A stretch of 27,538 nt of DNA from JAWKTM01 sp041399085 (GTDB lineage: Bacteria > Planctomycetota > Planctomycetia > Pirellulales > Pirellulaceae): the NCBI GenBank assembly GCA_041399085.1, contig JAWKTM010000085.1, positions 1-27,538 of the forward strand, written 5' to 3'. Numbering within the stretch: position 1 is the stretch's first letter; each line of letters opens with the position of its first letter. Positions 1-8,819 of this stretch are shown here, piece by piece. Made by a program: the position numbers and the translations under genes. The notes under the pieces were generated by a model. That model saw only the letters and a list, made by a program, of their open reading frames with translations, ran no database searches and was not told the DNA's origin.

Positions 1-316
1 AGTGATTCCGCGTTGGTTCGTCGAGCAAACCGCGCTGCCTTCGCATCAGGTGACGACGCCCGAGTTGCGTTGGAAGCTGAACCCGGCTGTCTTCACGCTC
101 GGTTGGGAGTTGCCGGCAAAACATTTTCCCGCCAGCGGCAAACACATTGAGGGCATCCCGTTCGACGCTCGGTACAAGCCGGGCAGCGGCGGCCAACTGC
201 TGGCCTTCGTTCCCAGTCTTGACTTGGTGATCGCCCGCCAAACCGGCGGTAGCGGTTCGTGGGACTATGAGGATTTCCTGCGTCGCGCGTGCGACGCTGT
301 CCTGCCGCCTGAGTGA
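1..316 (+). CDS. C-terminal end of a beta-lactamase-family serine hydrolase (5' truncated)
   Basis: The open frame runs in from the left edge and stops at 314-316, leaving about 104 residues of a C-terminus. The stretch from WELPAKHFPASGKHIEGIPF to the repeated Gly-Ser segment GSGGQLLAFVPSLDLVIAR resembles the end of class C beta-lactamase-related hydrolases (beta-lactamase/transpeptidase-like fold). There a glycine-rich strand forms one edge of the active site and is followed by 'P..dlvivr'. The catalytic SxxK and YxN motifs would lie upstream, outside the window, so the enzyme class cannot be confirmed. The GTG at position 2 is in frame but is not taken as the true start, because the fragment is too short for this fold. 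The family assignment is moderately secure; the substrate is unknown. Confidence 0.6.
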   Translation, partial: VIPRWFVEQTALPSHQVTTPELRWKLNPAVFTLGWELPAKHFPASGKHIEGIPFDARYKPGSGGQLLAFVPSLDLVIARQTGGSGSWDYEDFLRRACDAVLPPE

Positions 317-483
317 CTTGAGCTGGTTTTACCGGTTGTTTTCGGCGAAAACAGGGACTGGTTCGGTGGCGAGTCGGGCAGGCCGTGACTAGAATCGAAC
401 TCTCATGAGCATCTTGGTCGCCGGGCGAAAATGGCGTGCGGTGGCTGCTTGTCTAGAGATGATAGTTCGTAGTTGCTGAACAC

Positions 484-765
484 GTGAAAGCTGATCGTCA
501 GCGTCGGGAATCGCTCTACCGTGGCCATGTTCAGGGCGTCGGATTTCGGTTTACCACGCGCGAAATCGCGGCTCGTTTCGATGTGACCGGGTTCGTGGAA
601 AATTTGCCGGACGGGCGAGTTCGGTTGGTTGCCGAAGGGGCGTCCGGCGAACTGGATCGGTTTCTCGAGGCGGTGTCGCAGCGAATGGGCGACCATATTC
701 ACGAGAGTGTCACGGATACGCGGCCGGCGACGGGCGAGTTTTCCGGCTTCGGCATTCGTGCGTGA
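484..765 (+). CDS. acyP: Acylphosphatase
   Basis: This 93-residue protein matches the acylphosphatase family in length (usually about 90 residues) and in both active-site segments. The phosphate-binding loop is GHVQGVGFR (residues 14-22), whose Arg binds the acyl phosphate. The catalytic Asn lies in GFVENLPDGRV (about residue 39). The enzyme hydrolyses carboxyl-phosphate bonds (acyl phosphate + water to carboxylate + phosphate, EC 3.6.1.7) in the cytoplasm. The start is a GTG with no strong ribosome-binding site. It is preferred because the family begins only a few residues before the phosphate loop and no in-frame ATG offers a better length. It lies between the hydrolase fragment and the ABC permease on the same strand, but spacing of 90-170 bp gives no strong operon signal. 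Confidence 0.93.
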   Translation: MKADRQRRESLYRGHVQGVGFRFTTREIAARFDVTGFVENLPDGRVRLVAEGASGELDRFLEAVSQRMGDHIHESVTDTRPATGEFSGFGIRA

Positions 766-856
766 GAAACTCGTGATCGGCTCGAACCAAACGAAGTTGG
801 CTGTCGTAGTCCATTCATTCATCGTTCGCTATTTCTTGCCGCAGGTGTAATCGTCG

Positions 857-2587
857 ATGGGTCAGTTTGTAACATTTGGGCTGGTGCCTCCGTGGGTCGT
901 GAACTGGTTGACGCCGATTTGGCTCCTCTCGGTGGGCATTACGGCTGGTTTGTTGGTGCTGTTGGCCTGTTGGGCGGTTGTCTTTCTGCTGTCGCGGATT
1001 CCGGGTTTGGGAACGATCGGCGAAGACCGCCGTCGGGCTCAGATGTTGGCGATTCCGGTCGGCGCGGTTCTGTTGATCGCCGTGTTGCCGGCGATGTGGA
1101 ACAGCTTGGCGACGAACTGGTTTTTCGGCTTTCTCATTCCGGCGGCATTCGTCGCTTGGTATGTGGCATTTGCTCTGCTGATGCTGGTTTGGCGACGATC
1201 GGCGGATGAAATTGCGTTGGGCTTGAGCGAGGGCGTATTGAAGCCGATCTCGGTGGTCGCGATGTGTTTCGTCGCGTTCGCTGTATTCGGTGCGTTCATC
1301 GTTCGCGAGCCGTCCAGCTTGATTAACTCGTTGACGCGGCTGCCCGAGACTGGCATTCGCGAGCTGACTCGGGAAGTTCCCGTCGATCCGCGATTGGCCC
1401 AGGACGAGTTTATCGAGCCAGCTCAAGAAGAAGTCGAATTGAGCTTCCGCCAATCCGAGTTGAAGCAGTTGAAGATCACCAGCGACCAACGCGTGTCGCT
1501 GTCGCCGCAGCCGTTTGACGAGACGCCGACCGGAAAGACGTGGGAGTTGTCGCCGGACGAAGAGTTCACTTGGAATGCGGGCGACGAGGTCTTAAGCCCG
1601 TTTCCCGACGAGCAGATTGACAGGCTCTACGCGATGAATCGTGGCTCGGGGCCGGCCACGCTCAGCATCGTTGCCGACGTACGACCGATGTATCCCGAGG
1701 TGGCGACGATTCCGGTCGTGGCGATTTCGGTGGTGATTTTGTACCTGCTGTATTTCGCTCAACGGGCGACGATGCCGAAACTGTCGGCCATCGCGCTGTC
1801 GACCTCGAAATCCGAGATTGCGCAGCCGCTGTTCGCGATTCTGGTGACCATTGGCGCGGTCGCGCTGATGTTGTTCATCTGGATTCCGTACAACACGCTG
1901 GGCGAAGACATCAAGATGCTGAAGAACACCGGCCTGCCATTGATTATGGTGCTGGCCATCTTCCAAGCGATCTGGGCCGCCAGCACTTCGGTGGCTGAGG
2001 AAATCGAAGGCCGCACGGCTCTGACCGTGTTGTCCAAGCCGGTTGGCCGTCGCTCGTTTATCGTGGGCAAGTTCGTGGGCATCTCGTGGACCGTGGCGTT
2101 GATGTTCATCATCTTGAGCGCCGTGTTCCTAATCGTGATCGCCTACAAACCGATCTACGACGCCAAGGAATCGTCGGCCGAGTCGCCTGGCTGGGAGCTT
2201 TGCCATTTCGAGATGGTCCGCACGGTCCCCGGATTGGCGCTGGCCTTTATGGAGACGATCGTGTTCGCGGCGCTCAGCGTGGCAATCTCCACGCGGCTTC
2301 CGTTGTTGGCGAACATCGTCGTTTGCTTTTCGGTTTACGTACTGGGCCACTTGACGCCGCTGTTGGTGCAGACGACGCAAGAAGGATTCGAGATCGTGAA
2401 GTTCATCGCCCAGTTCATCGCCACGATCGTGCCTAACTTGGAGACCTTTAACATCCAAGCGGCGATTGCGGGCAGCGTGGCTGTGCCGCTGGCCTATCTC
2501 GGCTGGGCGTTCGTCTACTGTTTGATCTTCAGCGTCATCGCCATGATGTTGGCGTTGTTCATGTTCGAGGATCGCGATCTGGCGTGA
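857..2587 (+). CDS. ABC-2-type transporter permease
   Basis: A 576-residue integral membrane protein. Hydrophobic segments sit near residues 18-45, 60-85, 92-112 and 130-152. A soluble, probably extracytoplasmic, region spans about 155-275, and further membrane segments follow from about 280 to the C-terminus. The segment reading EEIEGRTALTVLSKPVGRR (about 375-395) followed by a hydrophobic helix is the typical cytoplasmic coupling region of ABC-2 permeases (NosY/GldF-like), where 'E.r.gTl..lLs.Pv.R' precedes membrane export steps. Such permeases work with a separate ATPase. None of classical type is adjacent, and the next gene is an exporter with a damaged ATPase domain. The start at 857 gives an immediate hydrophobic N-terminus. 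The transported substrate cannot be told from sequence. Confidence 0.85.
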   Translation: MGQFVTFGLVPPWVVNWLTPIWLLSVGITAGLLVLLACWAVVFLLSRIPGLGTIGEDRRRAQMLAIPVGAVLLIAVLPAMWNSLATNWFFGFLIPAAFVAWYVAFALLMLVWRRSADEIALGLSEGVLKPISVVAMCFVAFAVFGAFIVREPSSLINSLTRLPETGIRELTREVPVDPRLAQDEFIEPAQEEVELSFRQSELKQLKITSDQRVSLSPQPFDETPTGKTWELSPDEEFTWNAGDEVLSPFPDEQIDRLYAMNRGSGPATLSIVADVRPMYPEVATIPVVAISVVILYLLYFAQRATMPKLSAIALSTSKSEIAQPLFAILVTIGAVALMLFIWIPYNTLGEDIKMLKNTGLPLIMVLAIFQAIWAASTSVAEEIEGRTALTVLSKPVGRRSFIVGKFVGISWTVALMFIILSAVFLIVIAYKPIYDAKESSAESPGWELCHFEMVRTVPGLALAFMETIVFAALSVAISTRLPLLANIVVCFSVYVLGHLTPLLVQTTQEGFEIVKFIAQFIATIVPNLETFNIQAAIAGSVAVPLAYLGWAFVYCLIFSVIAMMLALFMFEDRDLA

Positions 2588-2735
2588 GTTGTCCGGTCGC
2601 ACCGGACACACGCTTGCTGGGCGAATAAATCTCCGCGAATTCTCGACGTGTTGTCATTCGCGAACAGACTTTTCCCGACCGCGCGAGTAGAATCGGAACG
2701 ACTAGCGTTCTACTTGCTTTTGGGAACATTCTTGC

Positions 2736-4565
2736 ATGCGATGGAAATCATTCCGACGAGTATTGCGACTCGGCGGCGGGATGACGGATCGTCTGTCGCT
2801 ATACGTGCTTGGGGCCTTCAACGCGATGTTGGTCCCTTTGTTGGTGATCGACCTGGGGCTGATCGTGCTGTTGATGGTCGGCCGAACGACCGGTCGGTTG
2901 CCGAACGATTGGGTGTTGGGGCCGTGGGTTTCCGGCACGATCGCCGATTGGCCTTACTATGGTCGCACCGACTTTTGCCTGCTCGCATTGACGGCGGCCG
3001 GCTTCGCGCTGTCGTTGCTGTTCGCGGCAACGCAGTTGCTGTTCGTGCGAGCCGTCGCACGAGCCGCCTTTCGCGTGGCTTCGCTGCTGCGCGGCGAGAT
3101 ACACCGTCAAGCCTTCCGACTAGGGCCCGATGATTTGCTCGGCGGCGCTCGGACCCAACCCGAGCAACTCTTCACCGACCAGTGTGAGATACTCACTCGC
3201 GCGCTGATCGCATGGTGGCGAGTGTTTCCGCGATCCGCGTTCGCGCTGCTCGCACTGATGGCCGTGGCTTTCGCTTTGAATCCGTGGCTCGCTTTGCTAT
3301 CAGTGCTATTGGCGATCGCCATTTTTTGGATTCGCACGCGGTTGAAGAGTTGGTCGGAAGAGCGCGTGCAGTACTGGCGCGATCGAGCGACGATTCACTA
3401 CGACCGACTGCTGGATGATTTACACCTTTCGCCGCTTGCCGCCAGCTACGGTTTGCCGGACACGCCGGGCGGAGCATTCGCCGACAACTTGAAACGGTAT
3501 CACGACGAGCTGCTGCGCGAACGCACTTCACGGGCGATGGTTCGTGCGACCTTGATGCTGGCGATTTTGGTGGCCGCCACGTTCCTCACGCTCGTGATCG
3601 GTTTCAACGTCTTGTCGACCCCGCCCGGCCTGACGGTGCCTGCCGCCGTGGTGTTGGGCGTGTCGCTGATTTGTGCCTACTTTCCGTTGTCGCAGATTCT
3701 GCGTTTGCCGCGAGCTGTTCAGGACGCCGAACGCGTGGCGAACGAAGTCTTCACGTTCTTGGATCGAACGCCGGGCGTGGGCGAAGCGGATCAGGCGAAA
3801 CCGCTGGAACGTCTGCGTCAGTCGATCGAGTTCGATCGCGTGACGCTGGCCGATCGCGACGGCCACAAGCTGCTGAACGAGGCGTCGTTCACGTTGCCGG
3901 CGGGAAAGCGGCTGGCGATCATCGCATCGGATCAACGCACGCCGCTGGCTTTGGCTGGCTTGCTGGTTCGTTTTTACGATCCGACGTCGGGCCGAATTTG
4001 CTTTGATGGCCGCGAAATCAGCCGAGCGACGTTGGACACGGTTCGCGGCCAAGCGGTGTTGGTGATGCAACGCGGAGCGATCTTTACGGGCAGCGTCCAC
4101 GATAACATCGCGTGCGGCGAGGTCGGTTTCACGACACTGCAAGTCACCGAAGCCTCCCAGCAGGCGCGGGCTTTCGACATCGTGCAAAATCTGCCCGACG
4201 GGTTTACGACGGTAATCGGCAACCACGAGGTGCGGTTGCGTCCCGACGAGTCGCTGCGGATCGCGCTGTCGCGAGCTTTGCTACGCAACCCATCGTTGCT
4301 GATTCTGGAAGAGCCGCCCGCGCCGCCGACCGAAGCCGAGACGGCGGAGTTGGACGCCGCGATTCAGCGAGTGGCCGACGGACGCACGCTGATCCTGTTA
4401 CCGCATCGGTTGGCGACGCTCCGTTCGGCCGACAAGATCGTGCTGCTGCACGAAGGCCGCGTGCATGCGATGGGAACACACGCCGAGCTGATTCAATCCA
4501 GCGATTTATACCGCCACATCAATTATGTGCGGTTCAATCCGTTTCGACATGTATCGGTGAGTTAG
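2736..4565 (+). CDS. ABC exporter half-transporter with degenerate nucleotide-binding domain
   Basis: A 609-residue fusion of a six-helix ABC exporter membrane domain (about residues 20-335) and a nucleotide-binding domain (about 365-590), the usual order for type IV exporters such as MsbA-like half-transporters. The NBD is clearly homologous: FYDPTSGRICFDGREI, a Q-loop Gln445, a Walker B-like LLILEEPP with catalytic Glu526, and H-loop His557 are all visible. However, the Walker A position (about 397-405) reads ASDQRTPLA, without the glycines or the Lys-Ser/Thr. The signature position (501-505) reads LRPDE instead of LSGGQ. It is therefore unlikely to bind and hydrolyse ATP in the standard way at its own Walker A site. 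The frame is intact, so the changes are not a sequencing slip. It may pair with a competent partner or be a non-ATPase scaffold. The 3' end overlaps the converging hydrolase gene by 32 bp. Confidence 0.88.
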   Translation: MRWKSFRRVLRLGGGMTDRLSLYVLGAFNAMLVPLLVIDLGLIVLLMVGRTTGRLPNDWVLGPWVSGTIADWPYYGRTDFCLLALTAAGFALSLLFAATQLLFVRAVARAAFRVASLLRGEIHRQAFRLGPDDLLGGARTQPEQLFTDQCEILTRALIAWWRVFPRSAFALLALMAVAFALNPWLALLSVLLAIAIFWIRTRLKSWSEERVQYWRDRATIHYDRLLDDLHLSPLAASYGLPDTPGGAFADNLKRYHDELLRERTSRAMVRATLMLAILVAATFLTLVIGFNVLSTPPGLTVPAAVVLGVSLICAYFPLSQILRLPRAVQDAERVANEVFTFLDRTPGVGEADQAKPLERLRQSIEFDRVTLADRDGHKLLNEASFTLPAGKRLAIIASDQRTPLALAGLLVRFYDPTSGRICFDGREISRATLDTVRGQAVLVMQRGAIFTGSVHDNIACGEVGFTTLQVTEASQQARAFDIVQNLPDGFTTVIGNHEVRLRPDESLRIALSRALLRNPSLLILEEPPAPPTEAETAELDAAIQRVADGRTLILLPHRLATLRSADKIVLLHEGRVHAMGTHAELIQSSDLYRHINYVRFNPFRHVSVS

Positions 4566-5463
4566 CCGAGATGGCCGGCAGGCGTTCCAGCATCTCGTCG
4601 AAAGCCTGCCAGAATTCCAACGGCGCTGGGCCGTTGTGGCCCAGCCCTTCGATGGTCAGCAGTCGTTTGTCCGAGCACACGGCGGCTTCATGCAACCGAC
4701 AGCCCGAATCGTAGGGAACGACCAAATCGGCCGTTCCATGCAGTTGAAGCAACGGGCCTTGATAAGCCACGATCTTGGCGAGCGAATCGTAGCGGTTCCG
4801 CATCAACAACCGGACGGGCATCCACCAGAATCGGCGCGAAGCGACGTTCACAATCGAATCGAACGTGCGGTCCAACACCAGCGCGCGAGCTCCCTGTGCC
4901 GAGGCCAAATGGACGGCCACGCCGCCGCCGATCGAGCGACCGAACAACACGACGTCGCCTGTCGCAATTCCAGCTCGGTCGGCCAACCACCGCTGAGCCG
5001 CTTCGCCATCGGCCAGCACGCCCGATTCGAACGGCTTGCCCTCGCTCTGCCCGTATCCGCGATAATCGTAGGCGAATACCGACACGCCCAACTCGTCTCG
5101 CAGCTCGGCCATGCTCGGTCCCATCGAGGCCACGTGCTGAGCGTTGCCGTGCGAGACCAACACGTGAGCTCGCGGATTCGGATGCTCGAAGTACCAACCG
5201 TGTAACCGCGTCCCGTCGGCCGACTGAAACGTCACGTCCTCGTGCCCCAAATCGACCGGCTGCCAATCGCCCACGGTTCGCCCCGGCGCGGGATATACCA
5301 TGCTGGTTTCCAGGAACAGTAACACGATAAGCACCGTGACGTAGACGGAGAGAAAGAACAGACCAAGTCGTTTGCCGATACCTACGATTCGTTTCACGTT
5401 TTGGTTTCCCAAACGAATTGGCTGGCCGGCCGAGTCCGGCTGACTACTTCGCCGTTTCGACAT
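4534..5463 (-). CDS. Alpha/beta hydrolase, membrane-anchored (BEM46/ABHD13-like)
   Basis: A 309-residue protein with a single N-terminal transmembrane segment (about 33-52) followed by a complete alpha/beta-hydrolase fold. Visible elements are the oxyanion-hole segment SHGNAQ (104-109), the nucleophile elbow GRSIGG with Ser177, the acid Asp246 in LHGTADLVVP and the catalytic His276 in GLGHN. The RGYGQSEGKP segment and overall length fit the BEM46/ABHD13-like group of serine hydrolases, whose substrates are mostly unknown. The ATG start overlaps the end of the upstream LRR/prenyltransferase gene by 20 bp, which suggests coupled translation. A GTG at codon 23 is an alternative start just before the membrane segment. 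The 3' end runs 32 bp into the end of the convergent ABC exporter gene. Confidence 0.88.
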   Translation of the reverse strand: MSKRRSSQPDSAGQPIRLGNQNVKRIVGIGKRLGLFFLSVYVTVLIVLLFLETSMVYPAPGRTVGDWQPVDLGHEDVTFQSADGTRLHGWYFEHPNPRAHVLVSHGNAQHVASMGPSMAELRDELGVSVFAYDYRGYGQSEGKPFESGVLADGEAAQRWLADRAGIATGDVVLFGRSIGGGVAVHLASAQGARALVLDRTFDSIVNVASRRFWWMPVRLLMRNRYDSLAKIVAYQGPLLQLHGTADLVVPYDSGCRLHEAAVCSDKRLLTIEGLGHNGPAPLEFWQAFDEMLERLPAISANSPIHVETD

Positions 5464-7264
5464 ACAGCGGCAGATGGCGATAGTAAACCTGCAGCGTGAG
5501 CAGATTCAAGGTCGTCACGTAATGCCGACCGGCTGTCGGCCCCCAACGATCGGGCAGCGGTCGATCGGGATCCCAACTGCCGGTCAACTCGCCCTCTTTG
5601 ATCTGCGAATCCACCAGTAACGGGTGAATCATACTATTCCATTCATCCCAGTGTCGGCCGCCCATGTGCAGCAAGACTTGCGTCGCGTAATACCAATAGT
5701 AGATGTCTCGCGCGGGATCGTCCTTCGTGCCCCATTGCGGCGGATGCGCGAGCAAATAGTCAGCGCCGGCTTGCATCGCGGGCTCTTCGCGCCGCCAGCC
5801 TGAATACAGCCGCAACAAGAGACCGACGGCCGACATCGACTCGGTCGGCTGCCGCCCGTGTCGCTGCGCCGTCGTGTCGGGAGCTTGCGGATTGTAAACG
5901 TACAGATGCGGAGTTTCCGGCGAAGCTTGAGCCTGATCCAGCCATCGCGCGATGCCCGACCAAGTTTCGTTCGGCACGTCCAACCCCGCGAGCCGTCCGC
6001 TTTGAAGCGCCATCATCACCCAGCCGGTCACGGATGTGTCGGCCCCTTCGCCGGGCCGATAACGCCAACCGCCCAGCTTTTTGTCCTGGCTGTTGGACAA
6101 ATAATCCAAAGCCCGCTGAGCCGGCTCGCGGAGCGCCGCGTCCTGCGTCATGCCATACGCTTCGCACAAAGCCAACGTAGCGATCGCGTGGCTATAGGCC
6201 GATACAACTCCGTCGTCTCCTTCGGCGATCGGAAAAAGATTCCCGTCGCTTTGCTGATTGGCCAGCAAGTACTTCAGTCCGCTCGCCACCACCGGTCCTT
6301 GCGTTTCGTCTGCCTGATGGTGCCCCGCGCCCAAGAATGAGAGCAGGCTCAAAGCCGTCGCCGCGGTGTCGGAAGAGACCGTCGGTTGCGGTTCGGCGGC
6401 CGATTTGGCATCGGCAAACGTCCAGCGACCGTCGGGCAACTGGCCTTGCGAAAGGTAGCTGACACCCAGATCGATTGCCGTTTCCGTCCGCAACTCGGGC
6501 CGCACATCTTGTCGCGCGATGGCGGGCGGCGACATGAGTTCACCGACTCGTGGCTCGTCGCCGCCGCTGGCGCTGCCGTCCGACATGGGGGACGGACGAA
6601 CTCCTTCGGGCAAAGCGGAGGCCGAAGCCGACGAGGGCGAGCGAACCGATTTGCTGCCCAAACCGCTGCCGGGCGGACCTGGCGCGATCGTTTTGCGGAG
6701 TCCTCGCTGTAAGAACGCCGGCGTCGCGCGAGGCAAGGCCGCACGCCGCGGATCGTCGTGAAAATCCAAAGCCACGGCCGGTAACAGTTCGCGCAAAATG
6801 GCCGCGCCCTCGGGCGTCACTCGCGTCGCTCGCAGATCGATGCGCCGCAATTCGCCGAGCGTCTGTAATGCCCGCAGCCCTTCGTCCGTGACTTGCGTTC
6901 CCCGCAAATCCACCTCGCGGAGCTTCGAGAGCCGAGCGAGTCCAGCGATATCCGCGTCGTTCGCATTCGTGCCGCTCAAGTCGACTCGCACAATCTCATC
7001 GAACATCGCCAGCGTGCCGGCCAATGGCGAAGCGGCCTCCGCGTCCCCCGATTCGTTCGTGACTGGATCGCCGTCACCCGCCCCGCTGCTCCAAGTGACT
7101 CGGCCGCCGAGCCGTTCGAGCTGCGCGGCCACTTCACGATCGGCTTCGTATTGATGCCACCGCCGCGCGAGCAGAAAGCCGAGCGGCACGCAGACCACTA
7201 AGCCCAAAGTCAACAGCCACGGCAATTTTCCGGCGGCCAGCGTGGCGGGTTTCGTACTATTCAT
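5444..7264 (-). CDS. Membrane protein with leucine-rich repeats and prenyltransferase/squalene-oxidase-type repeats
   Basis: About 606 residues from the ATG at 7264. This start is chosen over upstream in-frame codons because GGGAG lies about 8 bases before it and because it places a transmembrane helix right at the N-terminus (about 15-33). Residues 88-165 form a few leucine-rich repeats of the bacterial type (VDLSGTNANDADIAGL, VDLRGTQVTDEGLRAL, IDLRATRVTPEGA). A Pro/Ser-rich linker follows (about 195-255). Residues 258-600 contain repeats of the alpha/alpha-toroid prenyltransferase/squalene-oxidase type (LPDGRWTF, LGGWRYRPGEGADTSVTGW, YYWYYATQVLLHMGG). Proteins of this build are common in planctomycetes. 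No DxDD or other cyclase catalytic motif is visible, so a terpene-cyclase reaction should not be assumed. It overlaps the following hydrolase gene by 20 bp. Confidence 0.85.
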   Translation of the reverse strand: MNSTKPATLAAGKLPWLLTLGLVVCVPLGFLLARRWHQYEADREVAAQLERLGGRVTWSSGAGDGDPVTNESGDAEAASPLAGTLAMFDEIVRVDLSGTNANDADIAGLARLSKLREVDLRGTQVTDEGLRALQTLGELRRIDLRATRVTPEGAAILRELLPAVALDFHDDPRRAALPRATPAFLQRGLRKTIAPGPPGSGLGSKSVRSPSSASASALPEGVRPSPMSDGSASGGDEPRVGELMSPPAIARQDVRPELRTETAIDLGVSYLSQGQLPDGRWTFADAKSAAEPQPTVSSDTAATALSLLSFLGAGHHQADETQGPVVASGLKYLLANQQSDGNLFPIAEGDDGVVSAYSHAIATLALCEAYGMTQDAALREPAQRALDYLSNSQDKKLGGWRYRPGEGADTSVTGWVMMALQSGRLAGLDVPNETWSGIARWLDQAQASPETPHLYVYNPQAPDTTAQRHGRQPTESMSAVGLLLRLYSGWRREEPAMQAGADYLLAHPPQWGTKDDPARDIYYWYYATQVLLHMGGRHWDEWNSMIHPLLVDSQIKEGELTGSWDPDRPLPDRWGPTAGRHYVTTLNLLTLQVYYRHLPLYVETAK

Positions 7265-7451
7265 CGTTGTGGCTCCCGTTGCGTCCTTTCCTGTGCCGCC
7301 TAAATGGCATTCTAAACGCATTCCGCCAAACCGACACCGGCCAAATATTTCTCCCCATTTTCGCAGCTTTACCGGGAAATCGCGCATCCTCCGCGCTGGC
7401 GAGCTGGCGGCGATTGAGGCGGGTGATTGGGAAGCCGGGTCGTCGAATTGT

Positions 7452-8324
7452 TCAACGGCGCGAGTCGCGGCCGCGGTGGCGCTGAAAGATGCGACGGCGG
7501 CTCGTTTGCGGAACTTCCGCGTTGCCATCGCCGATGCCGTAATCGACCAACTCCAGCGTGCTTCGCTGCGTCGGCTGGCCCGTTTCGTCCAGCGTCTTGC
7601 TGGCGTGTGAGATCAAACCGCCAGGAATGTCGCGGCAATGCACTTCAACCGTGACCGTCGCCCGCTTCTCGCTGGTCTGCAATGTTTTCACGTGCCAACA
7701 GGACTTCATTTCCGTCAACACCTTGCAGGGCATGTCAACGGCGATCACTTCCACCACGGCCGCTACGCCCGTCGGCTCGCCATTGCCGTTCAACAACTGA
7801 GTGCGCCGGTGCAACACGGTCGGCGTGGTATCCTCGGCGAATTCGATCGTGCTAACGTGCTTGCCCTCGCCTTCCTTGAACGAAACCGATCGCACCTCGG
7901 TCGGCACGCGTCGCCCGTTCAACAGAAATTCGTTGGCCCCTTGTTTGACGATCGTCACCGGGTTCTCGCACGGTTGGCCGTAGTAGCCTTGCACCAGGAA
8001 CTTGGGATCGGCCGAGAACAGCTTACCGGCCACCTCGACCGTCACTTCCGCTTTGAGCGTAAAGCAATCGTCGTTCACCTTGACCAGCGTCGTGGTGGTT
8101 TCCGTGGTGGATGTTTCGTTCACGGTCCCTTTGGCGTCCAGCATCTCCGTTCGCACTCGAACACGTTTCCACGAACCGACGGGAAACCGACCCCAGGGAT
8201 GTTCCAGCCGAATTTCCTTGGCTTCCGTCGGCTGCGGAGCGCGTTGCTGCGCCGACGCGGCCGACGTGACCAGCGTCACGATCAACAGCAACAGCGCGAT
8301 TCGGAATAACAACTTGGCGAACAA
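7452..8324 (-). CDS. Secreted hypothetical protein with signal peptide
   Basis: About 290 residues with a clear Sec-type signal peptide: Lys/Arg, then a leucine-rich core LLFRIALLLLIVTLVTSAA, then the cleavage-like ASAQQ. I place the start at a TTG (8324-8322) because GGAGG lies seven bases upstream of it. The in-frame GTG two codons earlier is almost touching that GGAGG, and the ORF upstream of it is not protein-like. The mature part begins with HPWGRFPVGSWKRVRVRTEM and is rich in beta-strand-like Thr/Val stretches. It also has Cys residues that could form disulphides (DDCFTLK, GQPCENP, DMPCKVL, KSCWHVK). No known catalytic motif was recognised. It precedes the LRR/prenyltransferase gene by 187 bp on the same strand, so co-transcription is possible. 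Confidence 0.72.
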   Translation of the reverse strand: MFAKLLFRIALLLLIVTLVTSAASAQQRAPQPTEAKEIRLEHPWGRFPVGSWKRVRVRTEMLDAKGTVNETSTTETTTTLVKVNDDCFTLKAEVTVEVAGKLFSADPKFLVQGYYGQPCENPVTIVKQGANEFLLNGRRVPTEVRSVSFKEGEGKHVSTIEFAEDTTPTVLHRRTQLLNGNGEPTGVAAVVEVIAVDMPCKVLTEMKSCWHVKTLQTSEKRATVTVEVHCRDIPGGLISHASKTLDETGQPTQRSTLELVDYGIGDGNAEVPQTSRRRIFQRHRGRDSRR

Positions 8325-8819
8325 ATTCACGCCTCCGTCGGATGCATCGGCCTCAACGAACACGCCTCGAACAGGAAGCCCGAGCGTGTTGCTGGAAAAC
8401 AACACACTTGGCAAGCGACGTGGCGTTGAGCAAACATACCTTCCCACAAGCTCGTGGCGCGGCAGCCAACGAGATTTGCTCGCGCTAGGCATCGGACGGG
8501 CGGTCACAATCGCTACAGACCGATTGCTCCGAGAAATCCACGATTAGCCGAATTCAGCGGTCCGCCGCACACACGCAAGGAGTTCACTCCAATTCACGAA
8601 CGGCGTACATTTTGTCCCGCTCTCGTCCGCATTAAAACCCCACCGTCGCTGGAGAGAAGCAAGATTTCAGGCGTGAGCGGTCTCATCGTATCCAACGAAC
8701 TGCATCCCGATTCATCAGCCGGTCCGATTAACCCGCCGTGTCTCGTACTGAGCGATTTCTTCCTTCAATTGCTTCATCACGGTCCATGGCAAAGAAGCGT
8801 TTGACGAAGATTCGAACGG
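8325..8819. other. Intergenic stretch with no recognised gene
   Basis: This 495-bp stretch separates the start of the secreted hypothetical from the 3' end of the SelA-like gene. The open frames on both strands are short, have no family resemblance and mostly shadow neighbouring genes. I see no tRNA, strong hairpin or repeat. A promoter for the gene starting at 8324 must lie here or further upstream, but no confident -35/-10 pair is visible. Confidence 0.5.

Noticed and set aside
331..355. Short hairpin (GTTTTC-GGC-GAAAAC) after the serine hydrolase stop as a terminator
   Set aside because: The stem is only 6 bp, is AT-rich and has no following T-run. That is too weak to call.
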